Positions 1-10,770 of a DNA stretch of 64,000 nt are shown piece by piece. The translations under genes and the position numbers were made by a program. This DNA is from Hydra vulgaris. Its lineage: Eukaryota > Cnidaria > Hydrozoa > Anthoathecata > Hydridae. The number at the start of each line of letters is the position of its first letter. Position 1 is the stretch's first letter. The notes under the pieces are model-generated. The model was not told the origin of the DNA and ran no database searches. It saw nothing but the letters and a program-made list of their open reading frames with translations. Where the stretch lies: NCBI RefSeq assembly GCF_038396675.1, contig NC_088921.1, positions 5,718,001 through 5,782,000 of the forward strand. The letters run 5' to 3'.

Positions 1-252
1 AAAAAGTATGAATTTTATAACATTATCAAGGTTATCCACGATGGCTCTTTGGTTGCGAACCTTCGCTTGATTTTTTTGTTTGTTTTCTTGTCTTGGTGTC
101 AATAACTGCCGCCTTAGATAATTTCTCTTTCTTTCTTTTTCTAACATAGTTTTTCTGTTTCTATAAGCTTTCGATCTTTCAGCATCTGATTTTGGCATTT
201 TAAATATGTTATTAAATATGGCGGCTGCTCTTTGTGATATATGCTCTGTCAT
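1..252 (-). CDS. Partial basic protein cut by the left window edge, function unknown
   Basis: An open frame of 84 codons runs on the minus strand from an ATG at 252-250 to the window edge without a stop. A TAG lies directly before that ATG, so this is the longest possible start. A second in-frame ATG at 198-196 gives a product beginning MPKSDAERSKAYRNRK. The visible part is strongly basic (many K, R, Q, N) and likely alpha-helical, with no membrane segment. I cannot name a family. The N-terminus resembles arginine/lysine-rich leaders of multicopy, transposon-associated proteins in cnidarian genomes, which is a weak impression only. It could be the first exon of a host gene or the start of another mobile element. 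Confidence 0.4.
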   Translation of the reverse strand, partial: MTEHISQRAAAIFNNIFKMPKSDAERSKAYRNRKTMLEKERKRNYLRRQLLTPRQENKQKNQAKVRNQRAIVDNLDNVIKFILF

Positions 253-1143
253 CTATTTGAGAAAACCTGCGAAATGTTGTAAATAAAAAAACAATCGCGA
301 AATCGATTGAACAAAAATGATGCAGGACAAATTATAAACAATGTTTAATCTAAAAAAAAATTGCCTTTTTGTTAAAAGTTTTTATTTCTTAAAAAAAATT
401 CTTTACATCAATTTTTTGATATTAGTTACTCATAGTTTCAAAAAAAACTTTAACGAGTTTAGTAATAAAATGAATAAACAAACTGCAAATTAAACAATAA
501 ACAAAATTGATTTATATTATAACTTGGTTTAAATGATGTAAATTGTTTGAAATGAATTAAATCATTCGTGCTTAAAAATTTTTTTTCAAGTCAAGGAGTC
601 GTTATGGAAAAACAAGTATATCTTGATGGTCATAACGTACTTAGTAACATGTTGAAATGGTGATCAAAAGCACTTTTATGTTTTTTTTTTGAAACAATGA
701 TAAAATATGTATGAGTATCTTTATTTTTAACATAGTTGTAGTTTTAAAAAGTTTTATAAGAAGCATAAAAAAAGCTTTTCGACTTTTTTGTGACGGTCGT
801 AACGTCTTGTTTTTATTAATTTGCTCTTCATTTAGACCTAGTTAGAGTTCGTTTTTTATAAAAAAAATTATGCATAATGTTTAATTTTGCCTTTTAGTCA
901 AAATTAGAAGTAATAGTTATTTAAAAAAACAGCACTGAAACTTTTTTCAACACTTCACAACATGACTATATAAAATGCTCATATAACCCTTACAACTTTA
1001 AAAGTATGTTATAGTATGATAAAATAATTTTTTTAATAAAATTTTTTCTTAAAAGTTTTCTTAAATAGTTGGAAAATAAGTTTAATGAAGTTATTATATG
1101 TCGGCGTGTATTTTTTTTTTTCTTGCTCTTTTACGTGGAATTG

Positions 1144-1145
<2 letters not shown>
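253..1145. other. AT-rich intergenic stretch, nothing recognised
   Basis: Mostly A/T runs. Short related motifs (GGTCATAACGT near 630 and GGTCGTAACGT near 793) occur, but no coding signal or element boundary was seen. Confidence 0.5.

Positions 1146-1188
<43 letters not shown>
1146..1188. repeat. (TA)n microsatellite followed by a T tract
   Basis: About 21 TA units, followed directly by a run of T to about 1200. It creates a spurious Tyr-Ile reading frame. Confidence 0.95.
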
Positions 1189-1196
<8 letters not shown>

Positions 1197-2689
1197 TTTT
1201 CTAATTAAAAAGATTGACTGTTGGTGTAGGGTGTTTGTACTAAATCAGGTCAGAGAATAATAACTCTGGTGAACATCAACTGATAATTAGGCAAATGTAT
1301 GACTTTTGGATGAGTTTTTATTAAAAATAGTCTTGATACATTACAAGATTAATGCTATTTCATTTGTTAAAATGCTGTTTTCTTTGAACTAAACAATTAA
1401 ATATTAAATGATGTAAAAGTTCAATACATTTATAATCCACGTGAATTTAATTATTTAAATGTAAGTTTATTTTGTTTGCTTTCAAAAAAGGAATTAAAAA
1501 CAGTTAACAAGTTTTTAAAATTACAAAAATCTTGAACCCAGGGCCTCCAAAAATGTTCTGGATGCATAAAATACCAACATTAATGAAAACAGGACAGGCA
1601 CTTTGACATTTTTTTCTCTATAACAATTAGTAATTGTAACTACTTTTATAATATTACGAATACTTTTTAAAATCCTTTTTAATCTTACTATGATGCATAA
1701 TAGCTAAATCACAAATATTTATTAACTTTGAAATATATGTTATAATATATAGTTATAATATATAATTATAATTGCAATATAGTATGTAATTACAATTAAT
1801 TTTTATGCAACCTATGAAAGCTTAAGTAAACTTAGATAGTTATTAGGTACCCTTTTGATCTCGAACTAAAGCTTACAGTTGATGTTTTACGAATTTCGAT
1901 AAAAATGAGATTAATTAAAAAAGTTCTTCATATCAAACTCTATATTAAAATCTCTATATTATAAAGTTTCAAACTCTATATTAAAATGATGATGGTGTTA
2001 ATCTACAAATAATTTATTTTTATTTTTTAAAAAAATTTTAGACCGACATGCTCCATACAAAATCTAACTAACAAATTAAAATCAAATCTAAAACTTGTAT
2101 TACAAATGACATTTAAATCTATTTTTGTTAAAAACAAACTTTATTAAAAAATTTACAAAAACAAACAAGTTACTCTATTGTACTTTTTTGTTTAAAGTTT
2201 TTGTTGATAGTTATTAATCAGCCCTATTTACTTTTTATGTTGGATTATTTTTAATAAAACTTAACGCAACTTTTTGTGTTTAATAGCTTTCACGAATATC
2301 TCACTTTTGTATTATTTCATTTTTTATTTTTAAATTATTGGAAGATTGTTTGCAAAAAATCACTTTATTGCTGAAGTTTTTTAGGTACTTATACTGCTTT
2401 ATTTAATCACTTATTAGTAATCTAAATACGTTTGAAAACAATATTTTAACGGGGCTCGTTGATAAGACAAGTCTGTCTTCTTCTTGCTCCAGCCAGGGTT
2501 TTCTATTATTGTAACTTCTTTTTTGCAATTTTTATCAATTGGCAAAATGAAAAAAAATTATTTTTGAAGAGCAATTGCTTACATTTAATGTTAACTTATT
2601 CATTTAAACCATTTATATTCTTTTATATTAATTTATGTTCATTTATGTTCTTTTTATGTTTGTTTTAGTCATACTTTTAAATTAAAAGG
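1189..2689. other. AT-rich stretch, no gene recognised
   Basis: Only low-complexity sequence was seen. A short direct repeat (CAAACTCTATATTAAAAT) occurs twice near 1936 and 1971. Open frames here are short and uninformative. Confidence 0.5.
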
Positions 2690-3003
2690 GTTAAAAAAAG
2701 GGAGAAATGGTCAGATAAGTCTGTTTTTAGGGTACCTTTATTTAAGTCAATGTTAAAAATATCAGTTTTTAGGATGTTATCAATTAGAGTAGCTGATTTT
2801 GGAGTTACTTTGGTAGGGCGATTTATTAAAGGAATGGCTTCCATTACAAAAATTCAAATATAAAAATATTTTAACTTTACAGTCCGCCGAACAGCGGAAG
2901 CAATTCATATTGAAATCCACTACAATAAAATTCTTTTTCTTTTCAAGGATGCCTTTTTTAAAAAGTTTTTGTTCAAAATACATGCTCATATTCTTGGCCA
3001 CAT
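2690..3003 (-). pseudogene. LINE endonuclease fragment, inverted relative to its 3' end
   Basis: Translated on the minus strand, this holds the C-terminal half of an APE-type endonuclease from a CR1-like LINE. At 2880-3000 the frame reads KKNFIVVDFNMN, matching the conserved GDFN motif with the G lost. At 2705-2850 it reads PLINRPTKVTPKSATLIDN and then TDLSDHFSLF, the two conserved C-terminal endonuclease blocks seen in the other LINEs here. The pieces are in different frames, so the fragment is dead. It abuts plus-strand LINE sequence at about 3020, which suggests one insertion whose 5' part was flipped. Confidence 0.75.
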
Positions 3004-3631
3004 CTTTAAGAGACCTAAAGCAATGACTTTGTAAATAAATAATTCTTATTCGCCATCAGAAACGCGCAATCCGCGTAATCAATTTTGAAAATTGATTCTC
3101 TCATTCGAAGGCTTCGAATCAAAGCATTATTTTATTCGAATGAGGATTCCAAATACATTCATATGTATTTAGAATTCTCATTTAAATTGTATTTAATGTT
3201 AATTGTATTTATTATTTTATGTTTTGTATATATGTGGATAAATAACTTATGCTAAGCGGTTTTCAAAGATCTTTTTACTTTTAAATCAGTAAATATATTT
3301 TGAGAAATATCAACTTTTTAAATGAACCTTTTTGTCAAACAAACTCTAATCAATTTTGTATTACCTATCGAGCCCCCTTGGAATAAAATTGTTTTACCAA
3401 ATTTTAATTTTGAAGTACCTATTAGTTTTTTCTTTTTTAAAAATAAACTGAAAAACCTCATTCTTTCATTAAATAGTATATTGAGTTAATATTAGTAATA
3501 AAAACTGAAAATATATTTTGGTCTACTTTTTTATTGTTTATGTCTACGTTTATAGAAGTTTATTCCTATTTATTTTATTTATTGTTCTTATGCTTTTTAA
3601 ATTATATGTTGGTTTACTCCTGAATAAAATT

Positions 3632-3665
3632 CTGATGAGAAGATCCTCTTGATCTTGTTTCAGTA
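3632..3665 (+). other. LINE 3'-UTR stem-loop, copy 1
   Basis: CTGATGAGAAGATCC...GATCTTGTTTCAG: inner arms AAGATC/GATCTT with a 5-nt loop and outer CTGA/TCAG pairing. The same structural motif recurs in five other LINE 3' ends in this window. Confidence 0.6.
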
Positions 3666-3746
3666 ACATAGACTATTTATCTTGCAATTTAGTAAAAGTT
3701 TATTTATTTTTTGTTTAATTTTCTTGTTAAATGCTTATTTAAGTTT

Positions 3747-3778
3747 CTGACGACAAGACCCTCGCGATCTTCTTTCAG
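3747..3778 (+). other. LINE 3'-UTR stem-loop, copy 2
   Basis: CTGACGACAAGACCC...GATCTTCTTTCAG, only 115 bp after copy 1 in the same 3' end. The outer CTGA/TCAG pair is kept, and the inner stem is AAGACC/GATCTT with one mismatch. Confidence 0.6.
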
Positions 3779-3890
3779 ATACCTTGTTAATATTTGTTAT
3801 ATTTTCTATCATTGTAAGTTTATATTATTATTTTTATTATTGGATATATAAAGCTTTATAACAACCAACAAATGTGAAAAAAAAAATGTT

Positions 3891-4430
3891 TTGCCATTGA
3901 TGGTTTAGAATTTCAATAGCTGAAATTTATTTGTCGACGTCAGAAATACTTAATATTACGCGCAATACTTTTTTTTACATAAATTAGAACTCCCGCGTTT
4001 ATCAAAAACTCTTCATAAACTCTTCATAAACTCTCTGGAGAAATTAAATCAAAGTATATAAGATTAAAATTCCATTTAACATTTAAATATTTTTCAGTTA
4101 TTGAGTTAAACAAATGATATTTTAAAAAATATTATTTTTTTCTCTCAAATTAAGAAGATTTTCAAAATTACGGTTTAGGTTTCTGATATTTATATGAAGA
4201 ATTCTTAGTTGATCACTATTGTTTTTCGTATTTTTATAAACAAATTCTTTAATTTGTTAGGTTACTAATATAAACAATCCGTAATAATGTCATTGAAATA
4301 AATAATATATGGATAAAAGTTTTGATCAGATCAGAATTGTCTTATTTCCGAAAAATTCATAATCATTTATTTCATTTAAAATCACTTATTTCAGACATTT
4401 TAGTTGTGTTACAAATTAGGGGTCGTTCAT
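3891..4430. other. AT-rich stretch, nothing recognised
   Basis: No coding signal. A short direct repeat (ACTCTTCATAA) occurs at about 4010-4030. Confidence 0.5.
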
Positions 4431-4535
4431 AAAGTACGTACGCTCATAGGGGGGAGGGGGGAGGTCTTCAAAAAGCGTACGAAAGGTATGGGGGGGGGGA
4501 GATAAGGATTCAATTTAAAAGTACGTACTTCGATT
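4431..4535. mobile_element. Fragment of a short element with GGGGTCGTTCATAAAG terminus
   Basis: It starts with GGGGTCGTTCATAAAGTACG, the same terminus as the elements at 6605 and 50625. Inside are G-runs and a second GTACGTACTT near 4520. The opposite inverted end is missing or degraded, so this is probably a decayed copy. The superfamily is not determined. Confidence 0.55.
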
Positions 4536-4611
4536 TTCTAATTTATCACAATGAACCAGCTAATCAGTAGAAAAGTTACATTCTGACTAAAGATACTAGT
4601 TTGCCAACATA

Positions 4612-4775
4612 AAAAGATGTATGGTATATGGAGTAGAGGGTATAGCTTCCGTCTATGCACACGCATGTATGGGCGCCCTCAGAATTTTTTGATGCTCCAG
4701 ATAGGAAACTTTCATACATCGTGCAAACTCCTAACTTAAGTTTGTTTGTACCTATGCCAAATGATGCAATACCTT
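4612..4775. repeat. Dispersed repeat, copy 1 (pair at 7477-7615)
   Basis: Shares an ordered series of blocks with 7477-7615, including CGTGCAAACTCC, AACTTAAGTTTGTTT (AATTTAAGTTTGTTT in the partner) and TATGCCAAATGA, in the same orientation. Both copies sit downstream of a GGGGTCGT-type terminus, so they may be internal parts of one larger family. No protein is recognised. Confidence 0.6.
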
Positions 4776-5164
4776 CTCGTAAAATTTTTAGACGTGAGTG
4801 TCAGTGATTATGTTCTTTGCGAGGTTTGTAGTAAAAACACCATTTCTCATTATGTAGACACAAATTTTGATGTAGATGTCAGCATCTTGAAATGACAGAA
4901 TAAAGAAACTTCTAAATTTGTCAAACCTAGAATTAATGACATTTGTAGTGTGAATATTAATGATATAAAAACAGTCCTGCCTCAACCGCTTACTGGAACA
5001 ACATCAAGAACAAAAGGTGAAATTATTTTCCAAGTGAACTTTAGAATCTTAAATGTAAAATAACTTTTTTCTTTTTTTAGTAAAGAAATTTTAATTCTTA
5101 AAATGTAATCTTAATTTGATTGAAAAAGGCATTGGTAATTTGATATATCCTTTTTCTATTATTC

Positions 5165-5399
5165 ACCTCTCCAAAGAGGCCGCTTCAGGCGAGGAGGCTA
5201 CGCATTTTTAAATATTTTTTCATTGTGGTTACAACCCTCTTTCAACCCTTTAACTTGGAAACACAAACCTTTACGAACAAGGCCCACTGCCCGGAGAAAA
5301 TAAGTTGAGCGTGGTACTTCCAGGGACATGGTGGGAGTCAAACTCCGAACCTTACAACTTACAAGCCAAGCGCTCTACCGCTACTCCACTGCCGCGTTT
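5165..5399 (-). repeat. tRNA-derived SINE
   Basis: On the minus strand the head starts at about 5396 (CGCGGCAGTGGAGTAGC). It carries an A-box-like AGCGGTAGAGCGC (5370-5383) and a B-box-like GTTTGACTCC (plus-strand 5334-5343), spaced as in tRNA genes. The downstream body ends near a small CCTCTTTGGAGAGG palindrome at about 5170. No acceptor stem closes the structure, so it is a SINE head, not a functional tRNA gene. Confidence 0.65.
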
Positions 5400-6604
5400 T
5401 ATTTAAACTAAACTTAACTTTAAATAAAACTAGATTTAGAGTCGTTTTTACATAGTCCTGCATCTCCCCCAAATGTTCCGCTTCTCCCGCACACTTGTCC
5501 CACTTTACCCCAATAGCAGGGTTCCTCTTAAACCTAAAAATATATACTTAAAAACATTAAAACATTTTGTTTATCTTAGGGGGTGGTTTCGGCTCCCCAA
5601 ACACTGCTTTATTTGTTAAGACTAGTTTGGTTCAGTTCATACATCAAATAAAAAAGTTACTGTAATTACCCTGAAAAAAAAATTTGCGTCCCACTTCTCC
5701 CCACTCTCACCTATTTTATTTTTTATTTTATTAATATAATTTTTCTGAACTCATTGTTTTTATTATGAGACTTGTTTTAGTTTTTTTTTTACTTTATTTC
5801 AGGTAATGGCGTTTTATTAGCAAATCACTAATTTTCCAAAACACTGGTCATTTGCAACGATCTGCGTTTTAGAATATTCATCTTTTAAACTATACAGAAT
5901 ACATACGATTCAGAACGAAAAACATAAAATTTTCAATATAATGGTTTCTTTTCTACATAAAAATAATTATATTAAATGGGAAAACCCATCGTTAAATAAA
6001 CACACTGTTCACTATAATATAAATTTGTCTACTTTTTAGTTGTTTTTTTTTAAGTTACTTATAATTTTATTTTTATCTTTTTGCTATTTACGGTATTATA
6101 ATTTGTATTATAATTTTTATTGGTTTGTAACAATTCTATTTGTCTGTTAATATTTCTCTGTAATGTCTTCAAATTTTGATTTTATATTTATATCCAGAAA
6201 TTTTAAATTGTAATTTTATCTTTTGAAAATGTAGTATGTTAACAACAAAACATGTCAATATTAAAAAATATTGTGTTTTTCTTTAAAAAATGTTCACATT
6301 TAATGCTATTGCGTTGCTCCATAAAAATGATTGTTATATACTTAGACATCCTTATTCCGTGGAATAGCTTCAAAACTTTGGCGATTCAGTAGAAATATAA
6401 CTGTAAATGTAACTAAGGGCTATCAAATATATTTCGTTAACAAAACAAAACAGATTTTTTGCTTCTTCATTTTAGTTTCTTAAATACTTACAAATATATT
6501 AACTTAAAGAATTTAATCAACAGATATAGAAGAAATTAAAATTCTTTGTCGTTTTTAGTTTATCGAAATTAGGATTTTTTTTTTTTTTTGTGTGACACTA
6601 GTAA
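5400..6604. other. AT-rich stretch with decayed pogo-type terminus motifs
   Basis: At 5493-5512 and 5687-5700 are GTCCCACTTTACCCC and GTCCCACTTCTCCCC. These resemble the 14-bp modules at pogo-type element ends elsewhere in the window, but I could not define boundaries. The rest shows nothing. Confidence 0.35.
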
Positions 6605-6834
6605 GGGGTCGTCCATAAAGTACGTACGCCAAAAATTTTGAAATTCGACCCCCCCCCTCCCCGCTGTTGCCATGCGTACTTTTATGTCCCCAGCCCCCCA
6701 TAAAAAGTACGTACGTTTCTCAAATACCCCCCCCCCCCCTCCTTTACTTTTTTTTAAATAAACTTTTTTCGCAATAAAAAAGTTTATTTAAAAAAAAAAA
6801 TGGTGGAGGATACCATAGATACTTTATACGACCT
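6605..6834. mobile_element. Short inverted-repeat element (MITE), GGGGTCGTCCATAAAG family
   Basis: The left end reads GGGGTCGTCCATAAAGTACG. The right end, ...ATACTTTATACGACCTC, is its imperfect reverse complement. The interior holds C-runs and an inverted GTACGTACG near 6706. There is no coding capacity. The same family occurs at 50625-50884 and, decayed, at 4431. Confidence 0.6.
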
Positions 6835-6904
6835 CAAAGCCCTTTGTTTGCGCATTCAAAAAACGTCTTTAAATATATATGCAAATTTAAATTTTAATAA
6901 ATTT

Positions 6905-7165
6905 GAATTGTATACAAACAATGTGTGTGTTAAATCGAGAGGTTAACGCGGAGGGAACGGTCGGCGGAGCTTCAAGTTCGATTCCCGTAGAAATCCTACT
7001 GAACTTTTTTTTTTGTTTTAATAACGAATCAAATAAAAATAAACTATACTGAAACTAAACTAAACTATACGGTCGGCGGAGCTTCAAGTTCGATTCCCGT
7101 AGAAATCCTACTGAACTTTTTTTTTTGTTTTAATAACGAATCAAATAAAAATAAACTATACTGAA
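6905..7165 (+). repeat. tRNA-derived SINE with a tandem 95-bp duplication
   Basis: An A-box-like AGGTTAACGCG (6940-6950) is followed by a perfect B-box GTTCGATTCCC (6976-6986). The segment 6959-7053, which includes the B-box, is repeated exactly at 7071-7165, a period of 112 bp. Each copy ends in a T10 tract and CAAATAAAAATAAACTATAC. The head looks tRNA-derived but has no closing acceptor stem, and the A-box is present only once. This is a SINE or a tRNA pseudogene tail that duplicated recently. Confidence 0.6.
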
Positions 7166-7476
7166 GGCGAACGTTTTTTTTAGATACCCCTCTTTAGTAA
7201 GTAAAAAATGAGTCTTGAAAACAATGGCTAAAACCCAGTGCCAAGGGTAGGCTACCTATACCCTCTTAATTGGAGGGGGGAGGAGGAAACAGCAAATTTT
7301 GTGCTCTTTTACTAATTTAAGAAGCTTTATAATTTAGCAAAACCTAGCGGTCAAATTTGGAAGATTTTGAGACGCTAATGACAAGTTTTTTTTTTTTTTT
7401 TGGGAGGGGGGGGGGGATTCCGACCCATCAACCACGGCCCTGCTAAAACCTGTTTTTTGTCGACTCAAAAAATAGG

Positions 7477-7615
7477 CCTTACTCTGGGCCAGTATATAAA
7501 GGGTGGCATGTGTGCATGGGCCCCCGCAGGATTTTTTTATGTTTCAGATAGAACACCTTCACACAACGTGCAAACTCCAAATTTAAGTTTGTTTATATGC
7601 CAAATGAGATGTTAA
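7477..7615. repeat. Dispersed repeat, copy 2 (pair at 4612-4775)
   Basis: Same block order and orientation as the copy at 4612-4775. A G-rich leader precedes it (7400-7420). The open frame across it is only a by-product of the G-run. Confidence 0.55.
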
Positions 7616-7689
7616 ATTTGTACCTGCAAAATATATATTATAGTATTATATAATTATAAAGTTTAAAGAAAACCTAAACTAAGAATATT

Positions 7690-8540
7690 TAGTTTAAATT
7701 ACCTTTGGATAACCTTGTAGAATCTCAGGAGAATTTACAGTTAAGTTTTTTCAACTGCTTCATGTTGCACACCCAAACCTGAGATACCTGAAGGAGTAGC
7801 AGTTGTAATTAATTTCTCAAATAAGCCTTCACTGCATCCTTCTCTATCAGTTACAACAGCTTTATGTTACACATCTAAATCTGAGATAAATGAAGGAAGT
7901 AGCAGTCGTAATTAATTTCTCCCATGAGCTGTTGGTGTGGAAGATTTTTTCCATGCTTGTGGAATGAGACTAGCCATCTCATAAATGGTAATGGCTTGTA
8001 ATGGATTTCTAAGCATCAAGCTATTGGTAGCTGCATTAAAATATGTTTTCATTAGACCAAAAACAGACCTATCTAAAGGTTGTGTCTTATGTAAAGTATG
8101 TGGTGGCAAAGTTATCATACAAACATGGTTCTCTTTTGCATATTCAAGTGGCTGTAGTGAAAGGTAGCTTTCAAGATTATCGATAATCAATAAAACTTTT
8201 TGATCGGTTTTGGGCGTGCAAACTTAACAAAATGTTTTAAAACATTTATAAATATTTCAGCATTCATCCATCCAGATTGATTGGCTAATTTAATAGAACC
8301 TTCTGGTGCTCCTTTCAGTAGTGGTTTTCTAAATAATTTTCTTGGACAAACAATAACAGGGGGTATTACTATATCAGCTGCGGAAGCAATGCAACACACT
8401 TTTACTAATTCACCTCTTTCTCTAGATGTTATTTGCCCGACTTGCTTTGTTCCCTTTGATTCAATGACACAAGGAGTTTTTTGCACAATAGTAAGGATGA
8501 ATGAAGGATGCCATCGCAATTTAAGTTGACTCTGGTTTTC
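7690..8540 (-). pseudogene. Pogo-like DDE_1 transposase fragment, frameshifted
   Basis: Two minus-strand frames join into the catalytic core of a CENP-B/pogo-type transposase. The first (8519-8187) reads KGTKQVGQITSRERGE, ...VPP-like PPVIV and NQSGWMNAEIFINVLKHFV. The second (8190-7912) reads LLIIDNLESYLSL, which holds the second Asp, then LPPHTLHKTQPLDRSVFG with the third Asp. A frameshift near 8187 separates them. The N-terminal DNA-binding domain and first catalytic Asp block are absent upstream, where a hairpin begins. After 7912 the frame is lost again. The DNA at 7764-7818 and 7866-7921 is a roughly 55-bp direct duplication of the C-terminal coding region. Clearly inactive. No terminal inverted repeats found. 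Confidence 0.85.
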
Positions 8541-8541
8541 T

Positions 8542-8586
8542 AACAGATAGTTTTGGGTTTCTTTTTAAAACCCAAAACTATCTGTT
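8542..8586. repeat. Perfect 19-bp inverted repeat, 7-nt spacer
   Basis: Left arm AACAGATAGTTTTGGGTTT (8542-8560), right arm its exact reverse complement (8568-8586). It sits just upstream of the truncated pogo-like frame, at the point where transposase similarity stops. Confidence 0.85.
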
Positions 8587-9353
8587 TTTTAATTTTGTTA
8601 ATTATGGTTTAAAAATGGGATCAATTTTTTTATTTGGATTAATGTTATTAACTCAAATGAGAGCGTACGTAATACTGGAATTGTTCTGTACAACGGTAAC
8701 ACTGTTGCTTAACAGAAAATTTTTAATCACTTCATCATTAGTAACGGTTTTATGTTTTGATGTCATATGTTTTGTTTTTCTCTTTGGAATTAAATTCCAT
8801 AGTCGCGGTTCTCAGAATAAGATAGAAAAGTTTTTTAAATCAAATCATCTTAATTTTAAAATTGTATTTAGTTGAATATGTGTGATCAATTACAAAAAAC
8901 TTGTTTTTCAAAACATTTTAGGAGCGTGCTATTTTTTTATTTTTAAATAGTCAAGCATTAATCGTAAATTTTGAAAATGGTTTAATACATGAGAATCAAA
9001 CGCTTGAATAACGGTGTAGCGTATTTATCAAAATTAGATACTATATCACACGCTTGTTTTTATAGTATGTATATTCTTTAGGGCTAAAGAGCATGTGCTT
9101 TACTTACCTGATATTATAATAGGTAGTGTAACAGTGAACAAATAATCGATAGATTTTAGATAAGTTTCGACGTGTGTGTTTTATGAGAGATTTTATTTTT
9201 AACAATTAAAACGAGTCTTTTGCATAAACGACTTCTTTATTAAATATTTGATACCTAATCTCTGTTGAAAACAATTTTAGAGTATCTAGTTTGATATCGC
9301 ATCAATTCTTGTGTTTGAGGTAGGTGTGTGTATCATTTATTTCCTGAAGGACC
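8587..9353. other. AT-rich stretch, nothing recognised
   Basis: An 86-codon open frame exists at 8615-8875 on the plus strand, but it has no recognisable motif and ordinary AT-driven composition. I do not call it a gene. Confidence 0.4.
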
Positions 9354-9368
9354 GATTCTGACTCTCAC

Positions 9369-9558
9369 AACCCAAGAAAACGCAAAAACTGAAATGATTG
9401 TAATGCAACCAACGTACCTCAGCATTTGACTTAGTCCATCTATTTTCTTGTCGCGTTTTCTCGGGCTGTGGGAGTCGTCTTCAACGACCCGAGAAAACCC
9501 AAAAGCTAAAATAATTGCAAAACAACCAACGTATCTCAGCATTTGACCTAGTACATCT
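9369..9558. repeat. Tandem duplication (73 bp, period 117) with internal hairpin
   Basis: Copies at 9369-9441 and 9486-9558 share ACCAACGTA-CTCAGCATTTGAC and flanks. Between them GTTTTCTCGGG (9455-9465) pairs with CCCGAGAAAAC (9488-9498). The minus strand is open for 69 codons and shows the duplication as MLRYVGC twice. I treat it as repeat DNA, not a gene. Confidence 0.65.
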
Positions 9559-10768
9559 GTTTTTTTTTCAAAAATTTTTTTTCATTAGTTGCTCTTTAGC
9601 TTAAAGGATTTTTGAGTATTTTTTTTGTCGTAACACTATTTGGATCCCCTCTTGCACTATAGCATGTTTCGATTATGCGTATGACAGCGACAGTAGTCAA
9701 AACATCCTAGCATGGATTGAGGAAGAATAAATAAGTGAAACTGCTCCATAGCTCCAAATAAATGTAACAGAATTCACAGCAGTTGATGAAGTTTATGTAA
9801 TCTTTGATATTTAACTTTCAGATTTTTTTACTAAATTACCGGGTTTTTTTCTTTTTTTAAAACCTTTTCTTGTAAATTAATAAGTTAACGCAAACTAAGG
9901 TGGATTTTTTACACTTTAACGTCTAGTGCATGAAAGCCACAAAAGTTATTTCTTCAAACACTGAGCACCGTTAAAAGTGCATAGGTATGATTATTAAAAC
10001 TATCTCTCTCATAACTGAAAATTAACCACTTTAAGTATTTTTTAGAGGGTTTAAATGGTGGGCAAAACTCACCCCGCGTGTTAAAGTGACTTTGACTTAA
10101 CCCAGTAAAAAGGATCTAAATGATGCAGTGAATCTATGAAAGTAGCAATGTTAAGGTAAAAAGAAAAAAACTTTCAAAATTTTGTGAATTTTTAAAAACT
10201 TAGTAAATTCAAAAATTTACGAAAAAGTTTTGAGAAAGATTTTGTGACAAAACTTACATAAAAAGTATAAAAAATGAAGATACATTTTCAACAAGTTACG
10301 ACTTTGTCTAAATAGTATCTTGCGATTCGTCTAAAGTCATATGATTCCACAAAAAAACCGTGGAATAATTTATATCAACAGAAAAACATTTATTTTGTAG
10401 ATATAAACAATGGCTACCCATCATGCTTTTTGAGATATGCGTGCTTAACCTTACCTTTGATACTGATATGGATATTTTGTACTTTGAAGCTGGTTGTCTT
10501 TAATTTAATAAACAGTTTTTAAATTTTTAATGCGTTATGGTGTACCTGTTATAAACTACAGGTTACAGACTTTCTGCTTACATGATTTTTTTATAAATTT
10601 TTGGCATATATTAACTAAGAACTGATATAGTTTTACAATTATACGGATTTAGTATTGTACTTCTAATACAAAATATGAATTTTCATTAAGACAACACATA
10701 AACTGTTCTAATCCTTACAAATAATCATTATAACTATTATATAACATTTTTTAATACTACATTCACTT
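9559..10768. other. AT-rich stretch, nothing recognised
   Basis: No coding signal, element boundary or structured repeat was seen. Confidence 0.5.
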
Positions 10769-10770
10769 TA

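Larger units (their letters stand above)
3020..3890 (+). pseudogene. CR1-like LINE 3' end (RT C-terminus plus 3' UTR)
   Basis: At 3040-3090 the plus strand encodes RHQKRAIRVINF, the conserved post-RT block (YRRQKHAIRVINF in better copies). At 3317-3480 the DNA closely matches the end of ORF2 in the LINE at 22040-22200, both starting AAATGAACCTTTTTG. Two stem-loop motifs typical of this family's 3' UTR follow at 3632-3665 and 3747-3778, then AT-rich sequence and a short A-run near 3880. Stops and frameshifts interrupt the coding part. The 5' portion of the same insertion is probably the inverted endonuclease fragment just upstream. Confidence 0.75.

Noticed and set aside
2459..2668. Plus-strand hydrophobic open frame
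   Set aside because: T-rich composition gives Phe/Leu runs; no signal-peptide logic, family motif or neighbouring gene supports it.
6940..6986. Functional tRNA gene at the A/B-box motifs (also 5334-5396 and 47233-47280)
   Set aside because: No acceptor-stem pairing and poor anticodon arm; the boxes sit at the head of repeats, as in SINEs.
7985..8529. Plus-strand open frames over the pogo-like fragment
   Set aside because: Antisense of the DDE_1 transposase; they show no domain of their own.
9333..9542. Small membrane-like protein with repeated MLRYVGC segment
   Set aside because: The repeat is explained by a DNA-level tandem duplication with a hairpin; no start context or independent coding support.
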